A DNA stretch of 64,000 nt from an uncultured Granulosicoccaceae bacterium. GTDB taxonomy: Bacteria; Pseudomonadota; Gammaproteobacteria; Granulosicoccales; Granulosicoccaceae. A program made the position numbers and the translations under genes. The stretch spans positions 1-64,000 of the forward strand of contig CALGLE010000020.1 of assembly GCA_937930305.1 (NCBI GenBank), read 5' to 3'. A model generated the notes under the pieces. It saw only the letters and a program-made list of their open reading frames with translations, was not told the DNA's origin and ran no database searches. Positions 62,764 to 64,000 of this stretch are shown piece by piece. Positions within the stretch are counted from its first letter, which is position 1, and every line of letters starts with the position of its first letter.

Positions 62764-64000
62764 ATGGCACATAAGACTGATATTGAAATCGCTCGCGCAG
62801 CGAACAAAAAGCCCATACAAGAGATCGGTGCGAAACTTGATATTCCATCGGAAGCTTTGCTGCCGTTCGGCCATGACAAAGCGAAAATTTCTGCTGACTT
62901 TATTAATTCGGTGCAAAAAAACAAAGATGGCAAATTAATATTAGTCACAGCCATCAACCCAACTCCTGCCGGTGAAGGTAAAACCACAACGACTGTGGGA
63001 CTGGGCGATGGATTGAACGCGATTGGTAAGAAAACAGCCATTTGCATTCGTGAAGCGTCGTTAGGGCCTTGTTTTGGCATGAAAGGCGGAGCCGCCGGCG
63101 GTGGTTATGCGCAAGTCATCCCGATGGAAGACATGAACCTGCACTTCACCGGCGACTTCCACGCGATCACGTCTGCGCACAATTTGCTATCCGCCATGAT
63201 TGATAATCATGTGTACTGGGGGAATTCACTGCAAATCGATACACGCAGAATTGTTTGGCGCCGGGTATTGGATATGAACGATCGCGCCTTACGGCAAATC
63301 ACCACCAGTTTGGGTGGTGTAACCAATGGTTACCCGCGCGAAGCAGGATTTGATATCACGGTGGCCTCTGAGGTTATGGCGATTCTTTGTTTAGCCAAAG
63401 ACATCGACGATTTACAATCCCGATTGGGTGACATCATCATCGCCTACCGACGGGATCTGTCTCCGGTGTATTGTCGTGACTTAAAAGCCGATGGTGCCAT
63501 GACGGTACTGCTTAAAGATGCAGTTCAACCCAACTTAGTGCAAACCCTAGAAAACAATCCTGCCTTTGTTCATGGTGGCCCATTCGCCAACATCGCACAC
63601 GGTTGTAATTCAATTGTTGCAACAACAACCGCATTAAAACTGGCGGACTATGTCGTTACAGAAGCAGGATTCGGCGCTGACTTAGGCGCTGAGAAATTCA
63701 TGAACATCAAATGCCGCAAGGCAGGTCTTGCTCCAGATGCAGTAGTAATTGTTGCCACTGTTCGTGCCATGAAAATGAATGGCGGTGTCGCTAAAGAAAA
63801 CCTTGATGCCGAAGACGTTGCGGCGGTTGAACGGGGTTGTTCTAACCTTGGCCGACACATTGAGAACATTAAATCTTTTGGCGTACCTGCCGTGGTCGCC
63901 ATAAACCACTTCGTTAAAGATACCGATGCGGAAGTGGCGGTGGTGAAAAAATACGTAGAGAGCCTGGGTTCAGAAGCTATCTTGTGTAAGCATTGGGCCG
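62764..64000 (+). CDS. fhs: Formate-tetrahydrofolate ligase, partial at window end
   Basis: First 412 residues of about 555; runs off the window. ATP-dependent ligation of formate to tetrahydrofolate giving 10-formyl-THF. The P-loop motif [18 protein letters not shown] is near 67-84, and the family segments [38 protein letters not shown] near 98-136 and [14 protein letters not shown] near 267 are present. Starts 53 bases after fdsA on the same strand, so formate can be oxidised or ligated to folate by the same operon. ATG 62764 gives the family N-terminus ([13 protein letters not shown]). Weak ribosome site. Confidence 0.93.
   Translation, partial: MAHKTDIEIARAANKKPIQEIGAKLDIPSEALLPFGHDKAKISADFINSVQKNKDGKLILVTAINPTPAGEGKTTTTVGLGDGLNAIGKKTAICIREASLGPCFGMKGGAAGGGYAQVIPMEDMNLHFTGDFHAITSAHNLLSAMIDNHVYWGNSLQIDTRRIVWRRVLDMNDRALRQITTSLGGVTNGYPREAGFDITVASEVMAILCLAKDIDDLQSRLGDIIIAYRRDLSPVYCRDLKADGAMTVLLKDAVQPNLVQTLENNPAFVHGGPFANIAHGCNSIVATTTALKLADYVVTEAGFGADLGAEKFMNIKCRKAGLAPDAVVIVATVRAMKMNGGVAKENLDAEDVAAVERGCSNLGRHIENIKSFGVPAVVAINHFVKDTDAEVAVVKKYVESLGSEAILCKHWA

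Noticed and set aside
1-64000. CRISPR arrays, tRNA/rRNA genes, prophage or intact insertion sequences
   Set aside because: I saw no regularly spaced repeats, no tRNA-like cloverleaf with conserved T-arm, no rRNA sequence and no transposase, integrase or phage structural genes.

Overview
The window is about 50% GC and gene-dense, with no rRNA, tRNA, CRISPR array or intact mobile element that I can see. It carries a benzoyl-CoA epoxidation (box) cluster, TRAP and ABC uptake operons for aromatics, a triose or polyol, and alpha-glucosides, a C3-sulfonate (HpsN/ComDE) operon, and NAD-linked formate dehydrogenase with formyl-THF ligase. This mix fits a metabolically versatile, probably marine heterotrophic proteobacterium. 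The moderate GC and protein style lean towards a gammaproteobacterium with roseobacter-like catabolic islands, but that assignment is inference only.

Layout. 1-2.8 kb: the right end of a peptide ABC transporter operon that looks damaged (permease without its N-terminus, first ATPase frameshifted, second ATPase intact). 3.0-4.4 kb: a conserved protein of unknown function. 4.4-12.7 kb (minus strand): a seven-gene ABC uptake operon (binding protein, two permeases, a 64-aa membrane protein, two ATPases, a fused dihydroxyacetone kinase) ending with its LacI-type regulator. 13.0-14.0 kb: an AEC-family permease. 14.0-27.0 kb (minus strand): aromatic catabolism, consisting of a TRAP transporter, an SDR dehydrogenase, a benzoate-CoA ligase type enzyme, an alpha/beta hydrolase-DUF309 fusion, boxC, boxB, boxA, boxR and a truncated 3-hydroxyacyl-CoA dehydrogenase remnant. 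27.7-30.9 kb: a large hybrid sensor kinase. 30.9-36.5 kb: a lipoprotein with Fn3 and beta-helix regions, a membrane-anchored helical protein and a Ycf46-like AAA+ ATPase. 36.6-41.7 kb: TSUP permease, aroQ, GH36 alpha-galactosidase, an alpha/beta hydrolase and a secreted ankyrin protein.

41.7-49.5 kb: alpha-glucoside uptake and hydrolysis operon (aglE-F-G-A-K order) with a divergent LacI regulator. 49.6-54.4 kb: an epimerase-like SDR, a MATE transporter, hpsN, comD and comE in tight succession, predicted to turn 2,3-dihydroxypropane-1-sulfonate into sulfoacetaldehyde. 54.4-58.1 kb: AraC, nitroreductase, GntR and GlxA-type regulator genes. 58.2-64 kb: formate dehydrogenase (NuoE-NuoF fusion plus Mo subunit) followed by formate-tetrahydrofolate ligase, which runs off the window.

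Themes. Three unrelated uptake operons (triose, aromatic, alpha-glucoside) each have a strong stem-loop just after the solute-binding-protein gene and no U-tract, which suggests differential expression of the binding protein. Both LacI-controlled operons have a CG-centred palindrome upstream that could be the operator. The least explained parts are the sulfonate operon with its SDR and MATE genes, the kinase-only ABC operon with its tiny membrane protein, the AAA+/helical-protein pair, and the broken genes at the left edge and behind boxR.
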